Source: Petaurus breviceps papuanus (Eukaryota > Chordata > Mammalia > Diprotodontia > Petauridae). From it: a stretch of 64,000 nucleotides of DNA. Under the pieces are notes generated by a model, which saw only the letters and a program-made list of their open reading frames with translations, did not search any database and had not been told where the DNA came from. Where the stretch lies: NCBI GenBank assembly GCA_028583685.1, contig JAMXIF010001253.1:78682150-78746149 (forward strand), read 5' to 3'. The position numbers and the translations under genes were made by a program. Shown here one piece after another: positions 21,621-33,737 of the stretch. Position 1 is the stretch's first letter, and each line of letters starts with the position of its first letter.

Positions 21621-23257
21621 AGGGATGACACAGGTTGAGTTTAATATGAAGGGATGGTATCTAAAAACTAAAATTAAGGGGTGAGAGAGGAATATATTAG
21701 GAGAGGGAGAGATAGCTAGAAAGGGGAAAATTATCTCAAATTATTATATTATAAAATTATAAAGGGGTAAATTATTATAAAAGAGTCAAGGAAAATGTTT
21801 CACAATGGAGTGGAAGGGGGAGAGGTTGGAGGGAATGAGTGAACCTTACCCTCATCAGATTTGACTTAAGGAGGGAATAACATAGACATTCAATTTAGTA
21901 TTTTACCCTACAGGAAATTAAGGGGCATGAGGATAAGGGGAGGGGGATGATAGAAGGGAGGGCAGATTGGGGAAGGGGGTAGTCAGAAGCAAACACTTTT
22001 GAAAAGGGACAGAATCACAGGAGAAAATAGAATAAGTCATGGGGCAGGATTGTATGGAGGAAAATATACTTAGTCTTTCACAACATGACTATTATCAAAG
22101 TGTTTTGCATAACTACACATGTATAACCTATATTGAACTGCTTGCCTTCTCAAGGAGGGTTGGTGAGGAGGGAAGAAGGGAAAGAATTTGTAGCTCAAAA
22201 TTTTAAGAACAAATGTTTAAAAAATGATTTTTTTACATGCAACTGGAAAATAAGATACACAAGCAATGGAGTATAAAAATCTATTTTGGTCTACATAAAA
22301 ATAAGGGGGAAGTGGATGGGGGGTTAGTGATGGAAGGGAGGGCAGACTGGGGGAAGGTATAATCAGAATGCACAGCATCTTGGAAAGGGGGGAGGGGAGA
22401 AGTAGGGAGAAAATTTGGAATTCAAAATCTTATGGGAATAAATGTTGAAAATTAAAAATAAATTAATTAACTTAAAAAGAATACAAGTGATTCTCTAACA
22501 TACAAATGGTCAAAGGATATGAACAAGCAGTTTTCAGACAAAGAAATCAAAGGTATAGTTATATGGGAAAATGCTCTAAATCACTATTGATTAGAGAAAT
22601 GAAAAATAAAAGAACTCTAAGATGCCACCTCACACTTATCAGATAGAATAATATGACAGAAAAGGAAAATGATAAATGTTGGAAGGGATGTGGGAAATTT
22701 AGGATATTAATGTTCTCTTGGTAGAGTTGTGAATTGATCCAGCCATTCTGGAGAACAACTTGAAACTATACCCAAAGGTCAATAAAACTGTGCATACCCT
22801 TTGTTCCAACTATTGCTGGTATAAGTGGTATGCCACTTCTAGGTCTGTAGCCCAAAGAGATTTTTTTTTAAAGGGAAAAGGACTTACATATGCAAAAATA
22901 TTTTTTAGCAGCTCTTTTTGTGGTGGAAAGAATTGTACATTGACAGGATGTCTCTCAACTGAGAAATGGCTAAAAGTCATGGTTGTAATAGCATATTATT
23001 ATTCTATAAGAAATAATGAGCAGGAAGCTTTCAGAAAAACCTGGGAAGACTTAAATGAACTGATGGAAAGTGAAGTGAGCAGAAGAACATTTTATATATT
23101 AACAGCACTATTGGAAGATGAACAGCTATGAATGACATAGTTATTCTCAGCAATAAAATGATTAGAGTCAAAATTTTTAATGAATGCTAAAAATTGTTTT
23201 TACTTGTAATTGGGAAAAATAAAATATTATTCAAGAGGACAAAAGAAAACCCTAGAG

Positions 23258-23567
23258 GGTTGGCCAGGTAGCACAGCGAGTAAAAGCACCGGCTCCAGTG
23301 TCAGGATGACCTGGAGATCGAATCCCGAGCTCAGACACTTAGCACCCACCCAGAAACACCTGCCAATGTAACCTTGAGCAAGTTACTTAACCCCAATTGC
23401 TTAGGGGTAGCCAGGTGGCTCAGCGAGTAAGAGCACTGGCTCTAGTGTCGGGATGACCTGGATCAAATCTGGGCTCAGATACTCAGCACCACACCCAGAA
23501 ATAACTGGCCGTGTAACCTTGAGCAAGTTACTTAACTCTGATTGCTTTAAAAAAAAAAAAAAGAAAG
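23258..23567 (+). mobile_element. Dimeric tRNA-derived SINE
   Basis: Left monomer 23258-23402 (GCACCCACCCAGAAACACC signature), right monomer 23403-23546 (GCACCACACCCAGAAATAA signature), then an A tail. A 16-bp perfect duplication AAAGAAAACCCTAGAG (23242-23257, 23568-23583) encloses both, so the dimer inserted as one unit. A and B boxes are recognisable in both halves. Confidence 0.92.
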
Positions 23568-23583
23568 AAAGAAAACCCTAGAG

Positions 23584-24689
23584 AATTAGCAAAGAAACTA
23601 ATTCATATGATTAATAGAGTTTGCATGAAGTGGCCTACAGAATAAATCCACAAATTCACTGGTATTGAATTTTTTTTTAAGAAACAAGAGGGAAAATTAA
23701 AAAATATATATTCAAAATAATTACAAAATGCATAAAATTTAACTTTCCAATCTTTCAAATTTCAAAATTTACATAGCATATAGTAATCTTGAAAAATTAG
23801 CATAGATTTGGCAAGTTTTCAATTAATTTATTTGTGTTTTGCTTGAACTACATAGTGATAATTGATATTTTTGTTATGATAAATTAATAATGCAATTTTT
23901 TGTTTTTTGTTTTTCTTTTTGAAAAGTGTTACTCCATAGGACTCAGCAGTTAGATACCCAATATAGAAAATCAGCTCCATCATTTTTATTGCTATTTAGG
24001 TGAGTTCACTAATCTCTATTCATCAACAGTATTAAAAAGTGCTTAGTAAGCCTTCCCATAAACGTATCCTGTTCTGGGCCATATTTAGGATCAATGGCAT
24101 AATTGGTCAACAGGATTTATTGATCCTTCACTATGTGCAAAGCACTTTATTAAGTCATGCAGAAGGAAGTGGAAGACATTAGCTCTGCCCTCGAGAAGTT
24201 TAATGAAAACCAAATAAATAACCTCTAGGAATATGTTATCTAAACAATCATTCTGATGATATTTGTAATGAAAGGAACAATAAAAATTACTGAGCCATTC
24301 TGCAAATCTAGAAAGTACATTTTATTTTATTTTGAAGAGCTTTGAAGGACATCTGTGTATTAAATGTTGCATAGTAATGATCACAGAGAGGGTTTTTACA
24401 TGTGTGTCTGCATTCTGTGTTGGTAACTATCTCTTGGTTAATCATATTCCTATCCTGTTGTAAAACATTATTCCAGAGAAGGTAATTAAAAAGAGTAATG
24501 ACTGAGATGAAATCAAACAAATACAACAGAATTTTAAGCACATATGCATTTCATTGTTCTCTTAAGTGAACTTTTCATAATAAGATTAGTTCAGGACTTC
24601 ATGACTTTCTTCTTCTTCACCTATTATATTAATTTCTAAATAATCAATCAATTTCACACCTGCAAAGTTCCTCTCATCCATCTCCTTTC
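23584..24689. other. AT-rich DNA with one L2-like scrap, no gene seen
   Basis: Around 24110-24220 the string ATTTATTGATCCTTCACTATGTGCAAAGCAC followed by CTGCCCTCGAGAAGTTTAATG resembles the widespread mammalian ATTTATTAAGCACCTACTATGTGCCAGGCAC motif of an ancient LINE/SINE 3' region. Nothing else was recognised. Confidence 0.45.
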
Positions 24690-25135
24690 TATTCCTACTG
24701 TTAAGGGCCCACATCAACTGTCTTTATTATTTTAATAACTTCCTAACCAGTCTTTGTTATACCTTCTTGTTGATTCCAAAATCATCCTACTTATAGATAT
24801 ATCAGTGCACTTCTGTCCTAGCATTCTGTAATTGGGTACCACCTTACTTCTCCATCTGTCTTTCATATTACTCCCATTTCTTCACTTGATACTAGCCAAA
24901 TTGGACTCTTCTTATTCTAATACCTTGAACTTTTATACTCCTGCTTCCTTTCTTATTTTTCCTTATAATGGAATGTCTAAAAATATCCATCTTTGCTTGT
25001 TGAATTCCTGCCTATCCTTTAAAAGAATAACTCAATTTGAAATACTGACTAAAATATTATACTGTGTCTTAACCCCTACTAAACTATAAGCTCCATGAGG
25101 GTAGATTTTTTTTTTCTTATCTAAAGAGAGCCCCT
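24690..25135 (+). mobile_element. L2 LINE 3' fragment
   Basis: ACTAGCCAAATTGGACTCTTCTTATTC, CCTGCCTATCCTTTAAAAG and ACTATAAGCTCCATGAGGGTAG are in the order of the L2 3' region (CCAGCCAAACTGGCC..., TAAGCTCCTTGAGGGCAG). It is old and non-coding. Confidence 0.7.
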
Positions 25136-26479
25136 CATATCTGAAAACAATAGAGAATATAAGTGGAATATGGGGAGTTAATGAACTTCCATTCTTTCAA
25201 ATGATGGATGGACCTTAAGCAACATATCAGACAAGAATTAATAGCAAGGAGACAGGCCAGGCAAAAAGAAAATCATGGCAACCAAAGATGAGATGGATGT
25301 TCAAGAACTTAAGTGGAAAATGCCAAGTTCTATGTAGAAAGACATTGTGAAATGGAACAGACAGATGGATCCAAATTAATTACTCTGACTGAGGGATTTT
25401 GGGACTTCCCCATTCCTCCTACTGCTACAGAGGGCTGGCAGGGTTTGGCACAACTGAATCCTTAAAAGTGTGTATAAAGTATCCTGAATGCTTGCTCCTA
25501 TGGGGTGATGCTGATAGTGACAACAGTGTTCCATAAATTCTTACCTCTCCTATATTAGTTATGCTGACACAGTATTTCATTTTACACACGTCTCCACCCA
25601 AGCAGAATACACTGAAATATTTGTATATGTCTACACAATATATTTTAATCTGATAATTTTCCACACTTCTTTGCCATCTACTCTTCATCTGTGATATTAG
25701 TACAAACTGAAACAAGGTTATTCCTGGGGGTTTTTAAGATATAGAAGCTGATTTTTTTTTTATGAAATTAAAGTGCAACAGAGTGAAGTCTAGATAGAGA
25801 GTAGCAAATTCAATTCCAAAGGACAAAAGGACCAATGAAAGCTTTTAATGTGGAAAAAGGAACCTTTGAGAAATATAAAGAATCTGTATGCTGAATGAAA
25901 ATTTCATTCCTCACATTGTTGTGGCAACAAGAATTTTAGTCATTCTTTCCTTAAAATTAATCAATTAGCAACACTTATCTCATTTATAATACCATGGTGG
26001 CAATATTTTAAAATAAGTTGAAGTTTGTGTGATATGTGACTAAGCAGAGATAATTTTAATATTTCACATTTTCACAGAAATTAGGAATAGATTGATTAAA
26101 ATATGCACCTAAAATAGCCTAGAGACTCTGAAACCAATATGTTTGGACATATAGTCCATCTAGACCAACCTCATCATTTTACAAGTGAAGAAACTGAGGC
26201 CCAAAGATATTAAATGTCTTGCCCAAGGTCATATAGAAAAAAAGTGAGTCAGACTTCAAATTCAGAGACTTCAATCTCATGCATTGAATCTCAAATAAAA
26301 ATTAATTATTGTATCTGAAAGCTGTACTTCCTTTTTTCATATTAACTGTGAAAAAGATGAAAACATTGCCATCCCATAAGATCCAATGAAAATTCATTTT
26401 AATGTACATCGTTTTCAGCCTCTCTATCAAACACTTATATTATGTCTATGATGATAGGTATTTTGTGATAATTTATTTC
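25136..26479. other. Unique-looking DNA with one MIR fragment
   Basis: A reversed MIR piece lies at 26150-26290 (TTTTACAAGTGAAGAAACTGAGGCCCAAAG, TTGCCCAAGGTCATATAG). The remainder shows no gene or repeat I recognise. Confidence 0.55.
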
Positions 26480-27016
26480 TGTAGCAGCAAGCACCCCAAG
26501 TGTCCTCAGGGTTTGCAGCTACCACAGGTTCTTGGATCTGCTTTGTTAAGGGAAAGCAACTCAAAATGGGTTAACAAGCTTACTTTAATCAGTCAGACCA
26601 TATATCGTTTACCTTGCTCAGGGCAAAAAGGTCAGCACCCCAAACTTCAAAGTATACAGGCAGAATTATCAAGACATTAACATCAAGCAGACAGCTTTCC
26701 AAACTGTCCAACCATTACATCCATACCCAGTCAACATCTGGGTTTCCACATCTGGGTTTTTCAAAGCCGGGGGACTCTCAACAACGGCTTCCCAGAATTC
26801 AGATCAAATCACAGAACACTTCTCAAAGTGAGTCCCAAAACAAAGCTACACATCAGGGCTTATATAGCCTTCTCCTGGCTCAGAGAATGTAACAACCTTA
26901 TTGACCCACTGGCCAATCAAAAAGTATCTACTGAAAAACAAGCCTCCCTCCCCAGGCTTCAGGTGCACCCCAGCCTAGGGGCAGGGAAGATCTTCCAAAT
27001 TTGCATTTCCATTACA
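26480..27016 (+). mobile_element. Solo LTR, ~526-bp ERV family (copy B)
   Basis: TGTAGCAGCAAGCACCCC start and TGCATTTCCATTACA end, with TATA-type GGGCTTATATAGCC near 26858. Flanks ATTTC / ATTGT are a weak 5-bp duplication. It retains a short segment (around AACAAGCTTACTT) that copy A lacks. No internal region is present. Confidence 0.85.
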
Positions 27017-27539
27017 ATTGTGTAATTGAAAATTTATATTAGGGTATTAGAGAGGAAGTTCAATGAAGGATGGCCTAGAATGAGAAGGGAATAGAAGTTG
27101 ATAGTTTAAGCTACTCTATCTATCTTTTCACCTTCCCAGCTGACCCAGAATGAGATACCCTTGTCTCCTGTCTTCTGTTTTTCCCATGGAGTGTTCATAG
27201 GCCCTTAGCTTTTTGGTGAGCAAAGCTGATTATTCTGTATATGTTGAATCACCATAAGATAGAAACTGAAGCTTTGTTTCCATTTTCAAGATTGTTAGGA
27301 ATGGCTATCTGGTACATCATTTCAGTCCTAGTAATTTCTTCTGAACCAAATGCAGCACAATAATACTAGGCTGTAAGCATGGATTATACTTTAAAATTCA
27401 ATTTAACAAATATTTTTAAAACATTTACGAAGAGCAAACTAATTGTTGCTCATTGCTCTAAATCTTCCCGAAACAGAGATGAGGAAAATACAAGTCACTT
27501 ACCTCAGTGAGGTTACAATAAGGGGATAATTGATCTAAA
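27017..27539. other. No gene or repeat recognised
   Basis: Unique-looking sequence between an LTR and a MIR fragment. Confidence 0.4.
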
Positions 27540-27715
27540 GTTGGAATGAACCTAAGAGACCACATTAACTAACACCATATATATATATATGGAAGCTAAG
27601 GCCCCGGGTTATGATGTGACTTACTCAAAATCACAGGAAGTAAATGTCAAAGACAGGATTTAAACTCAGCTCCTCTAAAACAAGTGTTCTTTCCTCTATA
27701 TCACAATCACATCAG
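27540..27715 (-). mobile_element. MIR fragment
   Basis: GGAAGCTAAGGCCCCGGGTTATGATGTGACTTACTCAAAATCAC, then GGATTTAAACTCAGCTCC, is the reversed MIR order. A short (AT)n lies within it. Confidence 0.6.
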
Positions 27716-27834
27716 GGAAGGATTAAACATGATCTAATAAACAAGTTAAAATATGAAAGAAGAAACAAAACCTAGTTATAAGAGATGAGGAGTTTTATGG
27801 TCGAAGAATCAAGTGGACTCTCGCAACAGAACAG

Positions 27835-28030
27835 CATACTATAGTGAAATGAGCACAGCAATAGCAACCTGTAGATAATTGGGTTCAGATCTTCTCTGTG
27901 ACATTGGCATGTTGCTTAACCTAACTGAGACTCTGATTTCTTACTTACAAAATAGGAATAATATCTCACTGTGTTGTTGTAGAGAACACTATTCGTAAAT
28001 GTTTCAGCACTATATGGATCAGAGCAATTA
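27835..28030 (+). mobile_element. MIR fragment
   Basis: GTGACATTGGCATGTTGCTTAACC, GACTCTGATTTCTTACTTACAAAATAGG and GTTGTTGTAGAGAACACTATTCG reproduce the MIR order with substitutions. Confidence 0.65.
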
Positions 28031-29443
28031 TTATTTGAAAAGGGTGATTACAGAAATGGAAAAATAATAAATAGCTTTTAAACTTAAGTGGCTAAAAATA
28101 TTGTTGTCATTAAAATAAGAAGAGAGATTTTGAAAGGAAAAAATGATGAGTTCCTTTTTTATTGTGTTGAGTTTGAGGACTGAGCAAATCCAAGTGCAGG
28201 CATTAATTAATCACTCAGAAATGTTTGACTGGAGCATAAGGGAGAATTCAGGACCAGATAGGTACATTTGCAAGGTATCACCGCTGAAGAATCATGGAAG
28301 TCATTCAGGTATATGGAAGAGTTAAAAGCAAGATTACTTCAAGAGAGGAAAAGTTGCATTACATATGTAACCTTGATGAAGAAGAATAAAGGGAAACTAA
28401 GGAAGAAAACTGAGAAACACAGCCAAAAAGGGAGGAAAATAATAATAAAAAAATATTGTTATCAATACTAAGAAGAGAATGACAAGAAGTACAAGGCAGT
28501 TAGTAGCATTAAATTCTGTAGAAAATTTAGTGAGGATGGAGACTACAAAGTAGCCATTGCATTTAGGAAAAGGCATATGTTGATACTAGATTTATCTATG
28601 TGACTGTCATGGAAATGGAAGCAGTGAGATAAGACCATTCTTTCAAGGATATAGATAAAGAAGGGGAAGAATACAGTTGGTAGAAGGATTAAAGATGATT
28701 TTTGGTTTTGTTTTTTAGGGTAGGCTGGATCTATATATATATCTATAATGGTAAAGACTAGGAGAGGAAAAATTGACAATAAGACAATGGAAGTGAGCAA
28801 TGTAGTAAGCCACTAGAGAATGTGGGAAAAAATGTTGTTCTGAACACAAACTGCAGAGTGAGCCCTAGGAAGGAGATTGTTTACTTCATACTTGAATACT
28901 AGAGGGAAGGAAAAGAAGATGAGTTAAAACTAAAAACTTTGGAAATACTGAGCAGGGGAGAAAGAAAAACTTGCCATGGAATGACCTGAAATTCAGTAAA
29001 GTAGAAATCCTAATATTCTCATGAAGTGTGATACTAAGAAAATGATTTAATCTCTATTAGTGAGTTTCAATTGCCTCATGTGAAAAAATAAATGATCTAG
29101 ACAAGATAATCTGCTAGGTACCATTCATCTATAAATCTGTGATTCTAGTATTTCATATTTGTCTATGAAATTAAGTGAAGTTAATAGAAATAAATATCTA
29201 TAAGATTAATTGGAAGCCATACATGTATCTATGACTTTAAAGTTTCCAAAGTCCTTTTTTTACCCCAATAATCATGTGATATGTTATGCAAGTATTATTG
29301 TCCCCATTTCATAGAAAAGGGAATTTGGCTTCAGAAAAAAATTAATTGATTTTACCAAGATCACACAATAGAAGACAATCAAATAAAATGTAAAGTGCTT
29401 TGCAAACCCTAAAAATCTATATAAATTATAGTATTTTAGTATT
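28031..29443. other. Mostly unique DNA, MIR tail at the end
   Basis: No gene seen. 29380-29443 (AAATGTAAAGTGCTTTGCAAACC...TATTGCCATTATT) is a MIR 3' tail on the plus strand and is the target into which the L1 at 29459 inserted. A reversed MIR-like scrap lies near 29270-29370. Confidence 0.5.
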
Positions 29444-29870
29444 ATTGCCATTATTCTTTTTTTGTTTAGAACTGTACTTTCAGTTTATTTTATTTTATTT
29501 TACCTTTTTTTATTAACTTGTTTGTTTCCTTTTAGTTTACAGGATTCAATTCCACAATTCCTTGAGTTTCACATTTTGTCCCCCTCCCTTCCCTCCCCGC
29601 CATGGTGGCTTATAGTCAAGTATATGATCTGTAAATACTTTCACATTATACATAGTCATGTTATAAGGATGGATTGTACCAGCTGGAATGAAAAATGGTA
29701 AAGAGGACATAAAACCAAATAAGAGAAGGAAAAAGATCAGGCATTTTGCTTCCACCTGGATATAAACTTAGTTCTTTCTAGTTCTTTCTTTGGATGCACA
29801 TATTTCTCTCCATCATGAGTCTTTTGGGATTGACTTATTATCACTGCATTGCTGAGAAGAGTCCAGTCTA

Positions 29871-32800
29871 TCAAAGTTGGTCATCACACATACGTTGTGT
29901 CTGTAATTGTGTACAAATTTCTCCGGTTCTATTCTTCTCACTCAGCATCAGTTCTTTTAAGCCTCTCCAAGTAAATATGAAGACCATCTGCTCCTCATTT
30001 CTTATAGCACAATAGTATTCCATAACATGCATGTACCACAACTTGTTCAGCCATTCCCCAATTGATGGGCACCTCCTTAATTTCCAATTCTTTGCTACTA
30101 CAAAAAGAGCTGCTATAAACATTTTTGTACATATGGGTCTTTCTCCCATTTTTATGATCTCTTTGGGATATAACCCTAGGAGTGGTATTGCTGGATGATC
30201 AAAGAGTATGAAAGTATTTATAGCCCTTTGGGCATAATTCCAGATTGCTCTCCAGAAAGGCTGGATCAGTTCAAAACTCCACCAGCAATGCATTAGTATT
30301 CCAATTTGCCCACATCCTCTCCAGCATTTGTCATTTTCCTGTTTTGTCATCTTAGCCAATCTGACTGGTGAGATGTGGTACCTCAGAGTTGTTTTGATTT
30401 GCATTTGTCTAATCAATAGTGAATTAGAGCATTTCTTCATGTGCTTATAGATAGCTTTAATTTCTTTCTCTGAAAACTGCCTGTTCATATCCTTTGACCA
30501 TTTATCAATTGGGGAATGACTTGTATTCTTATAAATTTGACTCAATTCTCTGTATATTTTAGAAATGAGTCCTTTGTCAGAGACATAGGTTGTAAAAATT
30601 CTTTCCCAATTTCCCACCTCCCTCTTAATCTTGGTTACATTGGCTTTGTTTCTACAGAAACTTTTCAATTTCATGTAGTTAAAATTATCCATTTTACATT
30701 TTATAATGTTCTCTAATTCTTATTTAGTCATAAAGTCTTTCCCTTTCTACAAGTCTGATATGTAAACTATTCCTTGTTTTAGGAGACTGCTTACAGTATC
30801 AACCTTTATACCTAGATCACACACCCATTTACACTTGATTTTGGTGTATGGTGTTACATAATGGTCTATGCCCAGTTTCTGCCATACTATATTCCAGTTT
30901 TCACAGCAGTTTTTGTCAAATAGTGAGTTCTTATCCCAAAAACCAGGGTCTGGGGGTTTATCAAACAATAGATTACTATAGTCATTGACTTCTGAGTCTT
31001 GTGTGCCTAATCTATTCCATTGATCCACTCCTTTATTCCTCAGCCAGTACCATGTAGTTTTGATGACTGCTGCTTTATAATACAGATTGAAATCTGGTAT
31101 ACCTAGTCCACCTTCCCTAGCATTTCTTTTCATTAATTCCCTTGATATTCTGGACCGTTTATTCTTCCAAATGAATTTTGTTACTATTTTTTCTAGCTCT
31201 ATAAAGTAGTTTTTTGGTAAATTAATTGGTATGGTACTAAATATATAATTTAATTTAGGTAAAATTGTTATTTTTATTATATTAGCTCGACCCAGCCACA
31301 AGCAATTGATATTTTTCCAGTTAGTTTGATCTGACTTTATTTGTGTGAAAAGTGTTTTGTAGTTATGGTCATACAGGTCCTGGGTTTGTTTTGGCAGGTA
31401 GATTCCCAAATATTTTATAATGTCTACAGTAACTTTAAATGGGATTTCTCTTTCTATCTCTTGCTGTTGAATTTCATTGGAAATATATAGGAATGCTGAG
31501 AATTTATGTGGATTTATTTTATATCCTGCAACTTTGCCAAATTTATTTGTTGTCTCAAGTAGTTTTTTTACTTGATTCTCTAGGATTATCTAAGTATATC
31601 ATCATATCATCTGCAAAGAGTGATAGCTTGGTCTCTTCTTTGCCTAATTTGATTCCTTTGATTTCTTTTTCTTCTCTAATTGCTACAGCTAACATTTCTA
31701 GTACCAGATTGAATAAGAGGGGTGATAGTGGACACCTTTGTTTCACCCCTGATCTTATGGGAAATGCTTCTGCCTTCTCCCCATTACATATAATACTTGC
31801 TGATGGCTTTAAATAGATGCTACCTATTATTTTAAGGAAGGCTACATTTATTCCGATACCTTCTAATGTTTTTAATAGGAATGGATGTTGTATTTTGTCA
31901 AAATCGTTTCTGCATCTATTGAGATGATCATGTGGTTTCTGCTAGTTTTAATGTTGATATGATCAATTATACTGATGGTTTTCCTAATATTAAACCATCC
32001 TTGCATTCTTGGAATAAATCCTACCTGATCAAAGTGTATTATTCTTGAGATAAGTTGCTGTAGTCTTTTTGCTGGTATTTTATTTAGAATTTTTTCATCT
32101 ATATTCATGAGGGAGATTGGTCTATAATTTTCTTTCTCTGTTTTATCTCTTCCTTATTTAGGTATCAGTACCATATTTGTGTCATAGAAAGAATTTGGTA
32201 GGAGTCCTTCTTCACTAATTTTCCCAAATAGTTTGTAGAGTATTGGAATAAATTGTTCTTTAAATGTGTGATAGAATTCACTAGTGAAACCATCTGGCCC
32301 TGGAGATTTTTTCCTAGGGAATTGACTGATGGCTTGTTCAATTTCTTTTTCTGACATGGGATTATTTAAGTAATTCACTTCCTCTTCAGTTAATCTGGGC
32401 AACTTGTATGTTTGTAAATATTTATCCATTTCCCTAAGATTTTTAAATTTATATACATACACTTGGGAAAAACAATTCCTAATTGTTGTTTTGATTTCCT
32501 CTTCATTGGAGGTAGATATACCCTTTTCATTTTTGATACTCATAATTTGGTTTTCTTCTTTCTTTTTTTTTATCATATTGACTAAGGGTCTGTCAATTTT
32601 GTTGTTTTTTTCATAAAACCAGCTCTTGGTTTTATTTATTAATTCAATAGTTTTCTTAATTTCAATTTTATTTATTTCTCCTTTTGTCTTCAATATTTCT
32701 AATTTAGTATTTAATTGGGGATTTTGAATTTGTTCTTTTTCTAGGTTTTTTAATTGCATGCCCAAATCGTTGAGCTCCCTTTTCTCTAATTTAATCATGT

Positions 32801-33737
32801 ATGCACTCAGGGATATAAAACTTCCCCTAAGAACTGCCTTTAATGCATCCCACAGATTTTGGTATGTTGTCTCATTATTATCATTCTCTTGAATGAAATT
32901 ACTGATTATTTCTATAATTTCTTGTTTGACCCACTCATTCTTTAGGATTAAATTGTTTAATTTCCAATTAGTTTTTAGTCTGTCTTTCCCTGGCTCTTTA
33001 TTGCCTATAATTTTTATTGCATCTTGATCTCTCAAGGACACATTTAATATTTCTGCCTCACTGCATAGAATTGTGAGGTTTTTATGCCCTAGAACATGGT
33101 CAGGTTTTAAGTATGTGCCATGAACCACTGAGAAGAAAGTATATTCCTTTTTATCCCCATTCAGTTTTCTCCAGAGAACTATCATATCTATCCTCTCTAA
33201 AATCCTGTTCACTTCCTTAACTTCTTTCTTGTTTATTTCAAGGTTGGATTTATCAAGTTCAGAGAGGGGGAGATTAAGGTCTCCCACTAGTATAGTTTTG
33301 CTGTCTGTTTCTTCCTCTAATTCCTTTACCTTCTGCTCTAGGAATTTGGATGCTACACCACTTGGTGCATATATGTAAAGTAATGATATTGCTTCATTCT
33401 CAATGGTGCCTTTTAACAGGATATAGTTTCCTTCCTTATCTCTTTTAATTAGGTCAATTTTTGCTTTTGCTTTATCTGAGATAAGGATTGCTACCCTTGG
33501 TTTTTTTACTTTAGCTGAGGCATGATATATTTTATTCCAACCTTTTACCTTTACCTTGTGTGTATCCCTCTGTTTCAGATGAGTTTCTTGTAAACAGCAT
33601 ATTGTAGGATTATGATTTCTAATCCATTCTGCTATCCATCTCCATTTTATGGGAGAGTTCATTCCATTTACATTTACAGTTATGATTGTTAACTGTTTCT
33701 TTCCCTCCATCCTATTCTTGCCCCTGTTAATGTTCAT
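29871..33737 (-). pseudogene. L1 ORF2p (endonuclease-reverse transcriptase), frameshifted
   Basis: Family function: ORF2p nicks target DNA and reverse-transcribes LINE RNA at the nick. The first open block (33737-32154, 527 residues) holds the APE-type endonuclease: NVNGMNS (22-28), QETHL (50-54, catalytic E51), [11 protein letters not shown] (152-162, D153/N155) and DH (213-214), then the start of RT with [18 protein letters not shown]. The frame then shifts: 32108-31872, 31746-31555 with the RT catalytic [12 protein letters not shown], 31409-30747, and 30692-29871 with the C-terminal Cys/His knuckle KCWRGCGQIGILMHCWW. That is at least four breaks over about 1,290 codons, near the normal L1 ORF2 length. 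Confidence 0.93.

Larger units (their letters stand above)
19277..22476 (+). mobile_element. HAL1 (ORF1-only half-L1) element
   Basis: A perfect 13-bp target duplication AAGAATACAAGTG (19264-19276, 22477-22489) defines the ends. The order is a 5' UTR (19277 to ~20.1 kb), ORF1 (~20.1-21.1 kb) and a purine-rich 3' UTR with ATGACTATTATCAAAGTGTT and AATTAAAAATAAATTAATT at the end. There is no ORF2: this is the HAL1 architecture, mobilised in trans by L1 ORF2p (known for the family; inferred here). Three SINEs and a (GATA)n tract are inside. ORF1 is interrupted by the SINEs and by in-frame stops. Confidence 0.85.
18575..23235 (+). mobile_element. L1 ORF2 fragment hosting a nested stack of later insertions
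   Basis: The outer element is L1 ORF2 DNA: 18700-18805 (ATTTGAAGCTGACTTGATAG..., the finger/FADD neighbourhood, decayed), 18980-19263, then 22490-23235 with the ORF2 C-terminus (CAAAGGATATGAACAAGCAG, AATGATAAATGTTGGAAGGG). Removing the SINE at 18806-18970 and the HAL1 at 19277-22476 makes it continuous (ATTTATAAGAATACAAGTG | ATTCTCTAAC). The C-terminal zinc-knuckle region (AATGATAAATGTTGG...) is recognisable but the reading frame is broken. Confidence 0.8.

Noticed and set aside
23258-23567. tRNA genes
   Set aside because: A and B boxes are present, but the units do not fold to a full cloverleaf by eye, have A tails and target duplications, and are dispersed; they are SINEs.
29871-30692. 273-residue open frame as a host gene
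   Set aside because: It is the L1 ORF2 C-terminus (IYRELSQIYKN, CWRGCGQIGILMHCWW, IGEWLNKLWYMHVMEYYCAIRNEEQ).
32154-33737. 527-residue open frame as a host gene
   Set aside because: It carries L1 endonuclease motifs (QETHL, GDLN, DH) and lies between L1 ORF1 and RT inside a 15-bp target duplication.
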